The position numbers were made by a program, and so were the translations under genes. A stretch of DNA of 64,000 bases, from positions 336,439 to 400,438 of the forward strand of contig NW_017962914.1 of NCBI RefSeq assembly GCF_001661345.1, read 5' to 3'. This DNA comes from Ascoidea rubescens DSM 1968. Its lineage: Eukaryota; Ascomycota; Saccharomycetes; Ascoideales; Ascoideaceae. Below, one piece after another: positions 12,280-24,589 of the stretch (positions are counted from its first letter, which is position 1; every line of letters begins with the position of its first letter). The notes beneath the pieces were generated by a model that saw only the letters and a list, made by a program, of their open reading frames with translations, was not told where the DNA came from and searched no databases.

Positions 12280-14980
12280 AACTAGATTTGATCAGAGATG
12301 GTCACCGGTGGACCCCAGTGGGAGACACCAAGGGACCGAATGTATTCCACCTGGGAGCTCACAACGCAAATGAGCTCTTGCTGTGGATGAAGTCGGTTAT
12401 ATTGTCACCTTTGTTGATGGTTGCCTATAAGATGTCGTTGTTGCTCCAATTGCTACCCGATCATTTGCTATTGCTGGATTGGTATAATATAATTAAAATA
12501 CTCAACGATTACACAATAAAACGCTCAATTTTCTCAGATTTTATAACTAGGCTAAATTTAAGCTGTTCAATGATTGTTGTCAATCCGCAAAAATGAAACA
12601 TGAAATGTCTGCTTTTCAAGAGTCGTATCAAAAAGGGGACGATGAAGCTGGACAATGAACAATTATGGGAAAACACAGAAAGTTTTAATTGAAGCTAATG
12701 TTTCTGCTCACTTGTCAACTGAAGCTCTGATGGGCTGGGAGTTTCCGTTGTGCTTATTGCCCACCAATCATTGCACACAGTTCATTAGTTTTTTTTAGTT
12801 TGTTGATGGCAGAAAATGAAATGCTGTGACATTAGAAGGGTGTGCATGTTCTGTTTGGCTCATCAACTCCAAACTGTTCCGCAAACTACCTTGGAGATAG
12901 AAGTGTCCTCAGTGATCTTGTTTGCTACGAAAAGAGTGAGGAGGCCACTGAGTGTGCAATCTTCATTTCAGCACTGATGTTCTCTGTGCAAGTTGTGACT
13001 TGGATGAAAAAATATTTTCTTTAGATAGTTTTCAATTTGCTGCATTCAAGCAACAAAATTGTCTTTGCTTAATGTCACACCTATTGCTGATGGTGCTACG
13101 GGGGGGGGAAGATTGTCCAGTGCTACTAATCGCACACATCTCACAAGTGCAATTCATTCAGATGATAAATCAAAAGGTATTCCCACAGAGAATCAACAAT
13201 GTCTGCACAGCAAATCTTGTGATGAAGAGAAAGATCTGACTAATGATTATGAATTGGATACGTAGATATTTGGTTTATCCAATGAAAATGATCATCTAGA
13301 TGCTGACCGTGACACTGGTGATGAGTCGGATCTGAAGCAACGTGCTACAACTAATAGCGTTTGTCAAGAGAGTTTTGATGACAGTAAACATCAACTTGAA
13401 AATATTCAAATCTCTCAAGATATTCCTTCGAAGACGAATCTTCTCCGAATTGTATGGCGGCTACTCTTATTGCGGCTGCTGACGCTGATCCACATTCTTT
13501 GCACCACGACAGAGAAGTTGAATTTCACTCAAAAGATAACGCAATGATTGAATTCAATACCTTTGTTTAGCTTTCTTAAGCGTTAGAAAATGACCTGTTT
13601 GGTTATTTTTGGGGTGTTGCAATGAGGTCAGCTACAGCCGTTGATCTCGCAACAGCCCGACACGCTGTTGAATGAGATTTCGGTTGTGGAGGTAGTGACT
13701 ATTCAGAAACAATCAGTTCAGTGATTAGGTATGGAAGCTTCAGAGTGATTTTTGCTGTTGGAGCGACGAAGTCGTTCGGCAATCGTCAGATGATTTGCAC
13801 GATTGATTCACTTGAGGCTGATATGGACCGCAAAATTAAATTAAACAAAATCTTGCATTTGCTCGTGACGAATATCCTCCGGACGACGGCAAGCAAGAAA
13901 AATCATTTATGGACTCAACCAATCTTCTATTCGGTGGTTCAAGTAAATGCATAATGTTCACGAATTCATTTTGATTCAAACAACATCAGCTAATCATGGG
14001 GTGTGGTTTCTTTTAAAAATCATAGATAATCCATGTTTGGATTGCTTGGCAATGATTTTATTTTTCCCGCATCGGCAGATGCGTCGGATAACCTAGTTAA
14101 ATTAATTCTCAGTTCCTTTATGAGAATGGACGATCATGAATTAATTCTTAGTCTTATTGTTGAAGCTGATGTTGTTCAAAGTGAGAAAGGTAGTTCAGTA
14201 TTTATGGAGTCGTTCGTCAGAGAAATCAGCTAACAGCTGATGATAAATGAAAAATATTCGCGAGCTGCATCAATGGGGATATACCCACAGAAGGTGCTAG
14301 TGGAGTTAGACGGCTCTGAGTTGGATCATGAAGAATCCTCTTTTTGCCGATCGTAGTTAGATTCACGCATTCCGCTGCAAATCTTTCACCTTTTGACATT
14401 GCTTCTGCTGTGGATTACTTAGTCGATACATTGGGGGACGAGGCAACTTTCTCCTTAGTTGTGCTAAATAAGTGTTAAAGGATTTGATCTCAACTCAATT
14501 ATGTGTTCGATGTACTAGAGCTTCTTCAGTTGACTTAGTAAATTATCCGACAGTGATTGAGCTGCAGAGACAAATGACCGAAAATCAGTTGCTTGTTATG
14601 CGTCCCTCATTAATCATGAGCCAGCTTGCCAATTTTTAAAGAAGCACGGATCAGTGGCTTTGCTGACTTGTGAAGCAGAATAGATTTCACAGACCAAAAT
14701 GGTCAAAGAAGAAGTGTCCCTCATGGACGTCCTCAAATATGTCACGACAAATGAATATTGCACGATGTTATTTTGTGATGACAATTCTGCTATCGTCGTG
14801 GCTAACCATCCCACCAAACGCACTTCCTCCAAACGTATACAATCGGGAGTTATTTTATAAAGCGGTGGGCAATGTTGCGTTTCCAATTACAAGAATCAAG
14901 ACTAGTATTAATGTTACTGAAAGGTTAAATGACGGGCTCAGCGATCCGGTGGTATCATATTTGAATAGATTGCTTTGAAG
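12280..14980 (+). mobile_element. Ty1/copia fossil L, 5'-truncated (INT-RT-RNase H)
   Basis: The best-readable copia copy, on the plus strand and lacking gag and protease. It opens inside the integrase core at about 12.36-12.55 kb (VGYIVTFVDG, then VVVAPIATRSFAIAGLV), the copia 'YFVTFVDD-SRY' region. The GKR-type end of integrase and the 'YRVYNL...DV' block follow at 12.84-13.05 kb. An acidic linker occupies 13.1-13.4 kb. RT runs about 13.45-14.45 kb; DYSETISSVIRYGSFRVIF near 13.70-13.76 kb is the copia 'DY-ETFSPV-R--S-R-L-A' signature. RNase H occupies 14.6-14.98 kb, with DDNSAIVVANHPTKRTSSK at about 14.78-14.84 kb. Broken in several places. The 5' start is fused to the gag end of minus fossil C, a head-to-head junction. 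Confidence 0.9.
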
Positions 14981-15800
14981 TATCAATAATTAAAGCTTTA
15001 GGGTATGTTTCCCGTGCTGATTCGCTTCTATCGCTTCGTTATTGTTTGATTGAGCTCTTTTTTATTACGCTAAAAGACTCTTATTCATTTGATTGACTAA
15101 CTGCTGTGACATTATTTCTTGGAGGGTTAGCATGTGAATAAAATACTGGGACTCATTTTGATCACCAAAATCATTTCGTGGGGCTAGAAAATCACTTGAA
15201 ACGTTTTTTGATATGGTCAGGTGTAGATTTTTGTACTCTGATAGTTATGTTTAGCGATTGATGTCATATCGGAGTGCATCATTGTAGCTTTTACAGTCAT
15301 TCGGTGACTGGGGTTCTCAACGGAGCGTTGTAACAAACTAGCCCGTCAACTTTCTTGACGCTCCAAGATATTCAACTGTCTATGCCTCAATCCCTGAAGC
15401 GTTGGAAGTGATTTCCTAGTGCAACACGGATCCCATCATTAGTCAACCACTGATTAATCTCTGCAAACCATGTTCTTTTGTTGATGACGGTGGTTGGGCC
15501 TCAAACCCACTCAACTAATCTGTGAGCCGTTTTGAGGAAAGCATGTTAAGAACTCGCACATAGTTATTTCTCGGCCTTCGTGAATGGTGGTTTGGCAAAC
15601 ATTGTGAAATGTTTAACAACATTGATGCCATTGTTTGTGATCAATAACTGAGTTAACCAATGCAGTTGAGAGCTGCCCCGATGTCTACTTTCGGTGTTTG
15701 GGGTTCACTCATTGATCTGCTTTGGGGGTGCTTTGTGTTCCAACCCAGTTCTTCATGAAAGGATAGCGATTTTCTCCTTGTTGGTTTTTGATATTACTCA
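14980..15800. other. Unassigned gap between the tails of fossils L and H
   Basis: No coding homology is visible on either strand. The stretch lies between two copia 3' ends facing each other, so terminal-repeat remnants are expected. The word ATTGTTTGATTG occurs about 70 bases past the RNase H end of L (near 15.04 kb), and ATTGTTTGATT also follows the RNase H ends of fossil B (near 3.12 kb) and fossil J (near 20.19 kb, minus strand). This is weak support for a common 3' flank. A short imperfect inverted repeat, GGAGCG...CGCTCC, lies near 15.32-15.36 kb. No gene is supported. Confidence 0.25.
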
Positions 15801-18800
15801 TCGGCATGCTATTGGATCATGGATTCGCTACAGCAAAACCAAAATTCAACTACTCTCTTATTAATTGATACCGCTTTAAATTATTATTCAATTTCTGTGT
15901 CAGTGGTATGGTCTTCAAAATTTTTAGCCGAATTCTTATCACAAAATGTAATTGGTTTATCAATAGTTAAACTGATATATTTGAAGAATCGCATGAGGTG
16001 CGCAGCGTTTCTTGAAAGGTGGCGCGACTAAAATGTAATTGACTTCGCAAGTTGGTAATAACACTGAAACCTGCTTTTGCAACTTTCAAGTAACTGCCGT
16101 TTGACCATTGAGGGTGTTATATGCAACAACTCTTTTTTTTTCACCAACTTCTTCAGCTGAATCACTGACGGAATTTTCTACTTACCGAACTAAAAAAAGA
16201 GGTTTGAAATGAGCAGTTAATTAATTAGAGTTTAGATATTTCATCGCTGGTTTAGCACATCTTAAATAGATCTTGGGTGGTACACAAACACTATAACTGA
16301 ATATCTTAACAGCCAGAAACAATATCACTTCGATAAGAATTTCCACAAAATTCAACAGTTCCTCATATTATCTATAAGGTGACGACTCTTCCAAATCGAT
16401 CTCAGAACAAACTGTCTAACATTAAATTTTAATTCAGTTAACTTTCATTGGTCTAGCGTGGGAGTGTGACTCATCTTTAAAATATTTCGACCCACCAGTC
16501 ATTGGTAAGTCTATATCGATACCAAGATTACTTCGTTACTATTAAAGGCATGAGATTCATAAATACGACCTGCAACTACATAAAGACCATTCATGCCCAA
16601 CAATAAACACAGATATAATTTAACCCCGTTGATGATTGCATCTGATGATCCGCCAATGATACCATCATCCGCTCATCATCCCAGGACGAGGTGGAATTTG
16701 TTCTTTCTATAATAAAACAGAGCATTTTCAGCTGAAGTTCTTTCCAGCCCAATCAATTTGAGAGTGGTATCCATAATTCAGTACCAACCAATTAATGATT
16801 GTTTGAGCCAATAAATTGATTTGTGAAGAGTTCAACCTTGCACAGAAAACTCACCGGCTGCTGCTTACTCTATTGTAATTTCCCAGTAATCCCCAGCAGA
16901 TCCTTCGCCAGAAAAAATTCAACCAACAGGTGAGGTTCCTAACTAAGACTTTCCTGAACCTCTGGGGACAAGAAAGGTTTTACACTCTGTGTTTAGAACT
17001 TGGTTTAACAGTGGTAGCGGGAGTAAGTGCAGCAGCCAAATATTTAGCAGCAGACCTGTTTGTATTGGTAAATCTTGATTCACTTGGATACCATTTAAGT
17101 GCATTCTCGCGGTCGCAGAATCATCTAGAAATCCTTTTATGGTTCAAGCAAGTTGGTCCATATCAGACTCAGCACCAGTTCTGGCATCTGAAACTTGATT
17201 GCCATCACCAGCGGTTCGTCGAATCAAAATCATTATCATCGACACCATCTTTCTTTTCACTGTATTCGCTGGTGCTAAAATATTGATGATCTTCAGTGGA
17301 CCTATCCTTTGATCGATGGCCTAAAGCAACACCGGTTGGGATATTTTTGTTAGTGGAAGCGGTAGGCCGATTTTGTTCTAAAACAGCCCCAACAAAAAAT
17401 CTAATTCCAATGCAGACGGAATTGTTGGTTAAACAGGAGCAATTGATGGATTTTTGGAATGCAGTTTGGTTTCATCAAAAGAACAACACGAACTGAGAGC
17501 AACACACTTGCTATATGATTTTCATTTTCAGTCGGCTTTTCCAATTGTATCGTAGCAGAAAAAAACAGGGAAGACAGTTCTGTTACCTACGACGGCTGGT
17601 CCGACTTCTTTGGGATTAGGCCATAACGGTTTCATTCAATCCCCTTCAGCATAGCCAGATTCATTTTTCTTCCTTAGAGTAATTCAAAAAGGGTACTAAA
17701 CACAGCGCCTTCTTTCGTGGGAATCAAACTCAGCAAGAATGCTTTTTAACTCAGAGCTGCGTTCGACAATTAATCAGTAATATTAATATTGGTTGATATT
17801 GACCTGGCCTCTGTGTCGATTGTGGTTTGCCAATCTTTAGCGTCTTCATTATGAGTCGACCTATGAAAAGCTGACATTTCATGTTTTATTTTTTTGCATT
17901 GAGAGAATCACTGAACGGCCTTGAAGCAAACCTGTTTACAACTATGACAAAATCAGCCGGCTTTTCCATTAATCGAAGAGTAAATTTCATATTTTTTTCC
18001 AAGTGTGCAACAGCTAATTCTTAGCATTTGAAGCAACAACGTCACATCTACGGTAATCATCAACTACAATAGTGGCAAAATCACCACACTCATCAACAGC
18101 ACCGACTTGCTTTGTCTCAATATTGTCAGCATAAAAACATCCAAGAGCAGCAGGGGACTGTCTTGTAGACGTCTTATCAAAATTTCGGTCCCATCATCTC
18201 TGTGGCTTGACTCAAGTGTGGAATCAAAAGCAGCGGAGATTCGAAACTGCTTGGCAATGTCTTTTGCGACACTCACACCTGGATTTCCTAAACCACCATG
18301 CCAATTTGCAGTAACTGAGGCAACAGCGGAGAGGCAGCATGACATTCATATATTTCTTAAGTTGCTCTTTTACCAGCTAATGCAGGTTTGAAGCAAGGAG
18401 AGTAATTGTTGATGGAAGACTTGGCCTCGTTGATTTAGTAGCTCGGATTTAAATTTGATTTTCACCGTCGGGATCTCAAGAAAAATGCTATATTGATTCA
18501 GCATTGACAATCAACAGTGTAGCAATACATTGAAGATTGACGGTGGAATCACCAATATCAGAAATCTGTTCTAAATGACATGCTTAGTCTCGGAACCACC
18601 GAGCGTTAGCAGAAATATGTTGGGATGATCTAAAAGCGAATTTTAATGTTTGAAGTTCAATTCAGCTTGCAATCTTTTCCAATCGGCTAAGCATAGAGCG
18701 ACGCATCATCTTTCGAGCTTCTGGAACATCAGCAGCAGAATTCAAATAGGCTGGCCCTAATCATTTAGCAGGAACTGGCGCCGTGCTGAACCATCATTAG

Positions 18801-19700
18801 CCTAATGAAATTTTTTGGGCCCACGATAGCAGGTCAGTTACTTCCGCAGTGGTTACTTAAATGGTTCCATACGAACAAAGACTAATGCTGTGGATGTTGA
18901 ACTAACGGCCAGTGGATCGTCACCACAATGATTGTGAAAAGCATTTCGTGCGTAGTTGCATCTTTGTGTAGGCCGTAAATTAAGTAACAACTCTTCTGCC
19001 GTAGCTGCTGCCCGGGTAAGCAGTAGCATAAATATGGCTGCAGCTTTATTATCTTTGTAGAACTTGAGATTTTTGCAATTGAATTCATGATAGAACTTAA
19101 AGTAATATCTCTTGTTGACTAATGTGTGTTCACTGTTTCCAGATGTAAGTGACCTGCCGACAACAGTAGCAGTTTGATCACAAACTGTATCTTAATGTTT
19201 TTCCAATTCCATTCGTACTTGACAGTTACTTTTTCCATTGTGTAGCACCCGCTTTCATACAGTGAGAACCAATGCGGCCAGTAACCATCATATGGCAAAT
19301 GCAATCCAAAGCAACATTACGTTTTTTTCAATCAGCATCATCAGTAGGAACAACTCAATTATTGATAAATGCTTGAGCCAGCTCACCCAAACTGAGTAGC
19401 TTTCAAATTTAAGCCGGAAGCAGAGATAGTTAAATTTGCCGCTTCTATTCGTTTTTCTGATTTTTGGCAGCAAGAATTGGCAAGTTTGCTCAATATTTGT
19501 TGAAGGAATTCCATTGCAATAAATTAGAGTGAAGAAGTATATAAAACGAAAAGAGAGTTGAAAACATCAGCAGCTGATTTTATAATAAACTTCGTTGAAT
19601 CTCAGAGCGTGGCGAACGCAATCTGCTGTCCAGTACGGAGGGCTCGAATGTAGAAGTCGGGCAGTCGCAGATCATTACCCAACGTGCGAACCACCATTTG
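15800..19700 (-). mobile_element. Ty1/copia fossil H (gag-INT-RT-RNase H)
   Basis: Minus-strand copia copy, more eroded than B, C or J. Gag at about 19.65-18.6 kb shows IEAANLTISASGLNLKAT near 19.42 kb, aligning with DAANLTICASNLNVKVARI of fossil J and SEKLMDPAD... of B. Integrase at about 18.35-17.5 kb includes ECGDFATIVVDDY near 18.07 kb. The acidic serine/aspartate-rich linker lies at about 17.3-17.1 kb. RT is poorly preserved at about 17.0-16.2 kb. RNase H near 15.9 kb shows PITFCDKNSAKNFEDH, corresponding to 'P--L-CDNQSAI--A'. Broken many times and old. It runs in the same direction as J upstream of it, separated by about 0.65 kb. Confidence 0.72.
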
Positions 19701-20340
19701 CGTTGGCTGAGTTGTCCCCAGCAGAAGATGCAAATAATTTACTTCAGGACTACACTAACAAGAGCAGTTAACTGGGTTGGAGGGCCAACTACTTCCTTTC
19801 TAAAGATCCTCAAACTTGAGCTGAATAAGTTGCATTTTTTCATATTCAAGATTGTGCGTTGCACTGAGAAGGCTCATTATCTGCTGATGCAATAAACCAC
19901 AACAAGGGTTTTTCTTTTATGAGACAAAGATGTTTCCCAGTTTGTTCGTCCGTCGGTTTCTTTATTTGTTGGCGACCCCCCATTTGTCTGAATCACTTTT
20001 GAAGTCAAAATCAGGCAGGCGGGCACAAAATTAAAGGCCAAACGATGATAAATAACTGAGGATTTCGTACAATAATTAAATTACAATTTAATAGAAGCAC
20101 CTCTTGATACTAAAATGAACATATTTCAACTAAGAAAATGATCCCGCAATTCAACTCAACTATAATTTTAGTTAAACTCGTAATAACAGTGTCAATCAAA
20201 CAATCGTATAATAATACTATTGGAAGCTCAACAAAAACTCAATCCCGCAATAATAATGAGCTAAAGTGAACAGGCTGTCGGCAATAAAACGTCAACCATC
20301 AACAATTGACACATTAAATCAACTTATTGAGATGATTGAA
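19700..20340. other. Gap between copia fossils J and H, possible remnant LTR
   Basis: This interval sits between the RNase H end of J and the gag of H, both minus strand, where a terminal repeat should lie. Read on the minus strand it contains CCGACGGACGAACAAAC near 19.93 kb; a related ACAGACGGACT word occurs near 7.89 kb in the gap 5' of fossil B, and ACCGACGGACGAA occurs on the plus strand near 24.45 kb just 5' of fossil D. All three lie upstream of a copia gag in that element's own direction. This could be a remnant of a 5' LTR or leader, or chance similarity of short words. No gene is supported. Confidence 0.25.
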
Positions 20341-23300
20341 AAGTGGAGCGCCAAGGCCCTTGGTGAATATATCACCAAAAATATTTCTTGTATCTACTGT
20401 TTCAAGAATAAAAGCAACAATGCACACTCATGTCATAAAATGACACATGATTGATATATGTGTGGAATTACTGAGATTAATGAGATCTATATGCCAGTTG
20501 ATAGCAGAATTATTTCACAATAGCAATTTGGTGTATAAACATTTGTACCAATATATTTGAAGCCCTGCATTAAGTGCACAGCGTTTTTGACTACCTTGGT
20601 AAGTGAAGTGTAGTCCGCTTGATAACTCAGTAAATCCGTTGAGGACACCATTTTAAAATGCAAGTAACTCACTGTTAATTAATCTGGCACTTATATCCAC
20701 CAACTGAGTTTCGATAACCGTTTTCTGCACCTCAAACAGTGTTACACTATCCAGCTAGCTCATCTGCAAAAACAGGATTGTAGTAGACTGCTAAGGGCTT
20801 TGAATTTTGACGAGTCAACTCCTATTCAGGGCAAATCCGATAGATTTTGAATGAAATCCAAAATATCAAACGATTAATCCATCTGCAAAATCATCATTGA
20901 TGCGTGATCAACGTACGGCCAAAACAACTAATTGCACAGATCATTAAAAAAGTGATTAGTCTTCATCGTCTGACGAGAGCCATCTGATTAATGTAGAACC
21001 TTGTATACGACATTCGTCATTGGCGTAGCCTGCTGCAGAGACTGATCACCTTAAACTGTTCCGCTTTGAATTCTGACCTAGCTCTATTTAGATCCCCCAA
21101 TCCGTTTGGTACTAGTAGGAACATCAAGTCCAATAATGCAAATCAGAATTACTCCTTGATCTTTCATTTTGAGCAATGAACTGAGAATAGATTTGACCGG
21201 CCTGACCAATCCATCTCATGATGTGGCTTTAATTCGATCATCATCATATGATCCTTGCATCGGGCAGTAATGTCTCTCAGTAGGATAGAAGACACCATTC
21301 TCTGCTGAACGGCTTTGAAACTCAAACGAATGTCCAGCACTAATCATACTGGGATACTATCAAGAAGATGATTCTTTCAGTCGAACGATTGTATTTTTCT
21401 ACAAATTTGCCAAGCGCTTTCAGCATTTTCATATCCAGAAAGATGGATATGGATATTTCAGCGTGGATATCCGCTTGGATGAACGCTGTTCTCTCATCCT
21501 TTTAACGAACGTTGAGTTACTTTTATGCTGCGACCGGAAAAAACCCTCAAGCACTGTCCTACGAAATTGCAGCAATAAATCGTTCGATAAAATGATTACC
21601 TTTGCGTTGCAAACATCCTTGAACAACGTGACTGGCGGCTGATAGGTCAGTAGTCGGAGCCTACCTCATTTACAACACCCAACGAGAGCCAACAAGTCTT
21701 TTTGCAAAGGGAAGAGAGACCATCAAGTACGAATTGTTTTCACCCAATTCCTGATTCTTTGATTGAAAAACGATTTAGCTGAATGAGTGTGGGGGCTCTC
21801 GTTTTGCTGTAGTAGTGGCAATAAACGAAATGACAGTTATGTCAAAGGAATCTTGTCGTTATTTCTTCCGTTGTAATGATTATGATTCAATTTAATGCAT
21901 TGTCAAGGTCATCATGATCTTCTTGACAAGCACTTTGGTTCTTGCAAGATAGTCAATATCAAATGGAGCACCAGTGTGAGCACCAGCAGTTTGATCAGTA
22001 TCATCGTTTGATCCAACTGAATATTTTGAAACCAATTAGTGGTCATGGACACGATGATTCTTTTGATCGTTTGAGCTGATGTCAATATTTTCTTGATGCC
22101 CGTTGCACTGATCATATGATATAAAGGCTGAGGCAGAAGCAGATTTTTTCTTTATATCATTAATAGCAGTGCACTGATTTCCCACATAGCACCAGCAGCA
22201 ATAGATGTAACTGAAACTGCAGAGTGACTTTTCGGTTTATTGGGAGCAAACGACAGATATTTGATAGTAAATTTGGTTTTGTCAACAGAACACAAAAATC
22301 AGACACAGTCGCTAATGATTTGAGGATTCTGATCTTTGTTTGGCTGTCCACTCTTGTTGGAGCAAACACAACCACATAGACCCCTTCTACGACTTATATT
22401 CCTTTTCCTGATTTGCCTCAGATTATAAAATTATCAGCTCGTCCAATCACCTTGAAAGTCACTCCATTACATGTTTCACCTTAAACTAATTCCGAAGCAG
22501 TACTGAACAGAGCGGCATGTTTGGGCAAACGAAATTTGGCCATAAGTCCCCACACATCGCAGCTTTCTTCCACAAGTAATCAACAACCTAAGCATCAATT
22601 AACTTTGTCCTGGCCTACGGCCTTATTATTCTTTCAGATGTTTCAGCGACCACAAAGTAATGAGGCCAATAAGTGACTCCTATTACATGTAATATTTGTA
22701 TAGTTTCTCAAGGACCTTTCAACGGCCTGATAGAAAATTGGTTATCACAGGAGACACTAAGAACAGCTTTGTGCAATAATCATTGAGTAAATCAAATATG
22801 ATGCCTAAAAGTTCAACAGCTAAGGTTCGTGAAGCAGACGGAGAGACAGGATCAAATGTTGAACAACGTTCAACAATGGTGAGAAAATACCAACTGTAAA
22901 TTGCAGCAGCAACCGGATTTTGGTGTGCATTATCCACATGACGCAGATCAAGTACAGCAGAATCCTGATTTGTGCACAGGTTAACAGCACTTTTGGTCCC
23001 CTTTTTTTCTTCGCATGAGACACATTTCGCCGCACCATCAGCGGAATCGCAATGAATTGTGATTGCCTCTCGGGGAGCGGTTTCACTTACTTAGCCAAAA
23101 CGATTAATCCAAATTCTAGTAAGTATCTCAAAAGCAGAAGGAGCAACAAAACATTGAAACATCGTAAAGCTGCTGGTTTACCGCGCAGTGCACCAATAAA
23201 GCATACAGAACTGTTTTTGAGTAAAAAGAGAACATTATTATTACTTTCGGATTAGATTGAAATGGAGTTTGCGCCATGGGGAGCATAAAGCATTTTAAAT

Positions 23301-24450
23301 AATCCACCTTTAGGAAGGATCACATACTCAGTATCCTTGAGGTCAACCTTTGGCTTGGGACAACAGCAATTCCACACGACTAAAGTGATCGGTCGCTGAA
23401 TAGAACAGCGTTATTACAGATTTGATGACGCACGACCTGAGCTGATTAGAACGGCTTTGAGATGAACATCAGCTGGCTGGATACCTTCAGCGATCAAGGA
23501 GCAGAGGCTGGCCGATTCATGTTGATTATTAATACCGCTAGAGCAGCAGCAAGAAAGATTTGCTTAGCCACCAGATGCAGCAGAGACTAGCCACGGTGCC
23601 AAGTAATTACTGGATAATTGACATTATATGTGACAGCAATAGCAAGTCAATCATTCTGCTTTTGGCTCGTTGAATGGTTTTTGGCGGCAAATGCTAAAAT
23701 TGTTGATCCTGAGCTATCGGCAATTGCACTATCGCCAAGATTTTTGCCGAACTCTGGTTTTTTAGTTAATGTAATACTGTGAGAGTTTATAAATTCAGTA
23801 TGAATCATATCAGAATAGGTAGTCTACAGAGCAAATGAGCCATAAAAATAGCGGCAACTTGATCAGCATTGTAGACCTTCAGCGTATTGCAATGCGAATC
23901 ATTTAAATATTTTTTGTAATCATTTTTATTGATTAAGGAGATCCGCCAACTTCCACAAGTGAGGGACCTCGTGAAAAAAATAGGAGCTTCAACACCAACA
24001 GCACTGTGCATCTTCTGCAGCCGAACTTTTAGTCGCCCACCATACAAGCTACTGTACCGCACATCTTCTGATACAGTTGCAATTAATACTGCTGTGATTG
24101 GGGTACGCCAATTGGACTCCTAACCAATCCTAGCTTTTTTTATATCAGCTTCATCAGCAGGAACAGAATCTTTCAAAGTAGATGCTTGATCTGACGGCGT
24201 AATCCGAGCTACTTTAACATTCAAATTCGATGCGCAAATGGTTAAGTTAGCTGCATCCAATTTGTTTTCTGATTGTTTGCATTAGAAAATTGCAATGTTG
24301 CTGATAACCATTTGTGGTAAATCTAAGATAGAAAATTAATTGAAGATCAATAAAAGAAATATAATACTGATAAATATAGTTTGCCTCTTTAATAATAAAC
24401 CGGCTTAGATCACTGAGCGTGCGGAAAATCAACGGCAAGAGACACCGACG
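20340..24450 (-). mobile_element. Ty1/copia fossil J (gag-INT-RT-RNase H)
   Basis: Well-readable minus-strand copia copy. Gag at about 24.43-23.2 kb includes DAANLTICASNLNVKVARI near 24.23 kb. The integrase zinc-binding end is near 23.0 kb (CVSCEEKKGTKSAV) and the core near 22.89 kb (AAAIYSWYFLTIV), matching 'C-SC--GK' and 'G--YFLTIVDD' of copia integrases. An acidic linker lies at 22.1-21.9 kb. RT at about 21.7-20.9 kb is weak. RNase H at 20.72-20.35 kb shows YQADYTSLTKVV near 20.6 kb ('TAEAEY-AL--A--E') and ETVDTRNIFGDIFTKGL near 20.37 kb ('ADIFTKAL'). Broken in many places and old. Its gag start faces fossil D head-to-head across about 0.15-0.2 kb. Confidence 0.86.
21430..21485. repeat. 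Degenerate TGGATA short repeats
   Basis: The words ATGGATA, TGGATA, GTGGATA and TTGGAT recur within about 55 bases on the plus strand, inside the decayed RT part of fossil J. This looks like a small local sequence expansion within a dead element. No function is implied. Confidence 0.4.
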
Positions 24451-24589
24451 GACGAAAGTACTCATTCGCCATCCTCACACGATACATTTTGACCTGGATT
24501 CGTTTCAACTGTTTCTGAGCCAAGGGGCAACTCTCCGCAAAATAAAATCGGTGAAACTAACTGCTGATAAATGTTAAATTGCTTCAGCT

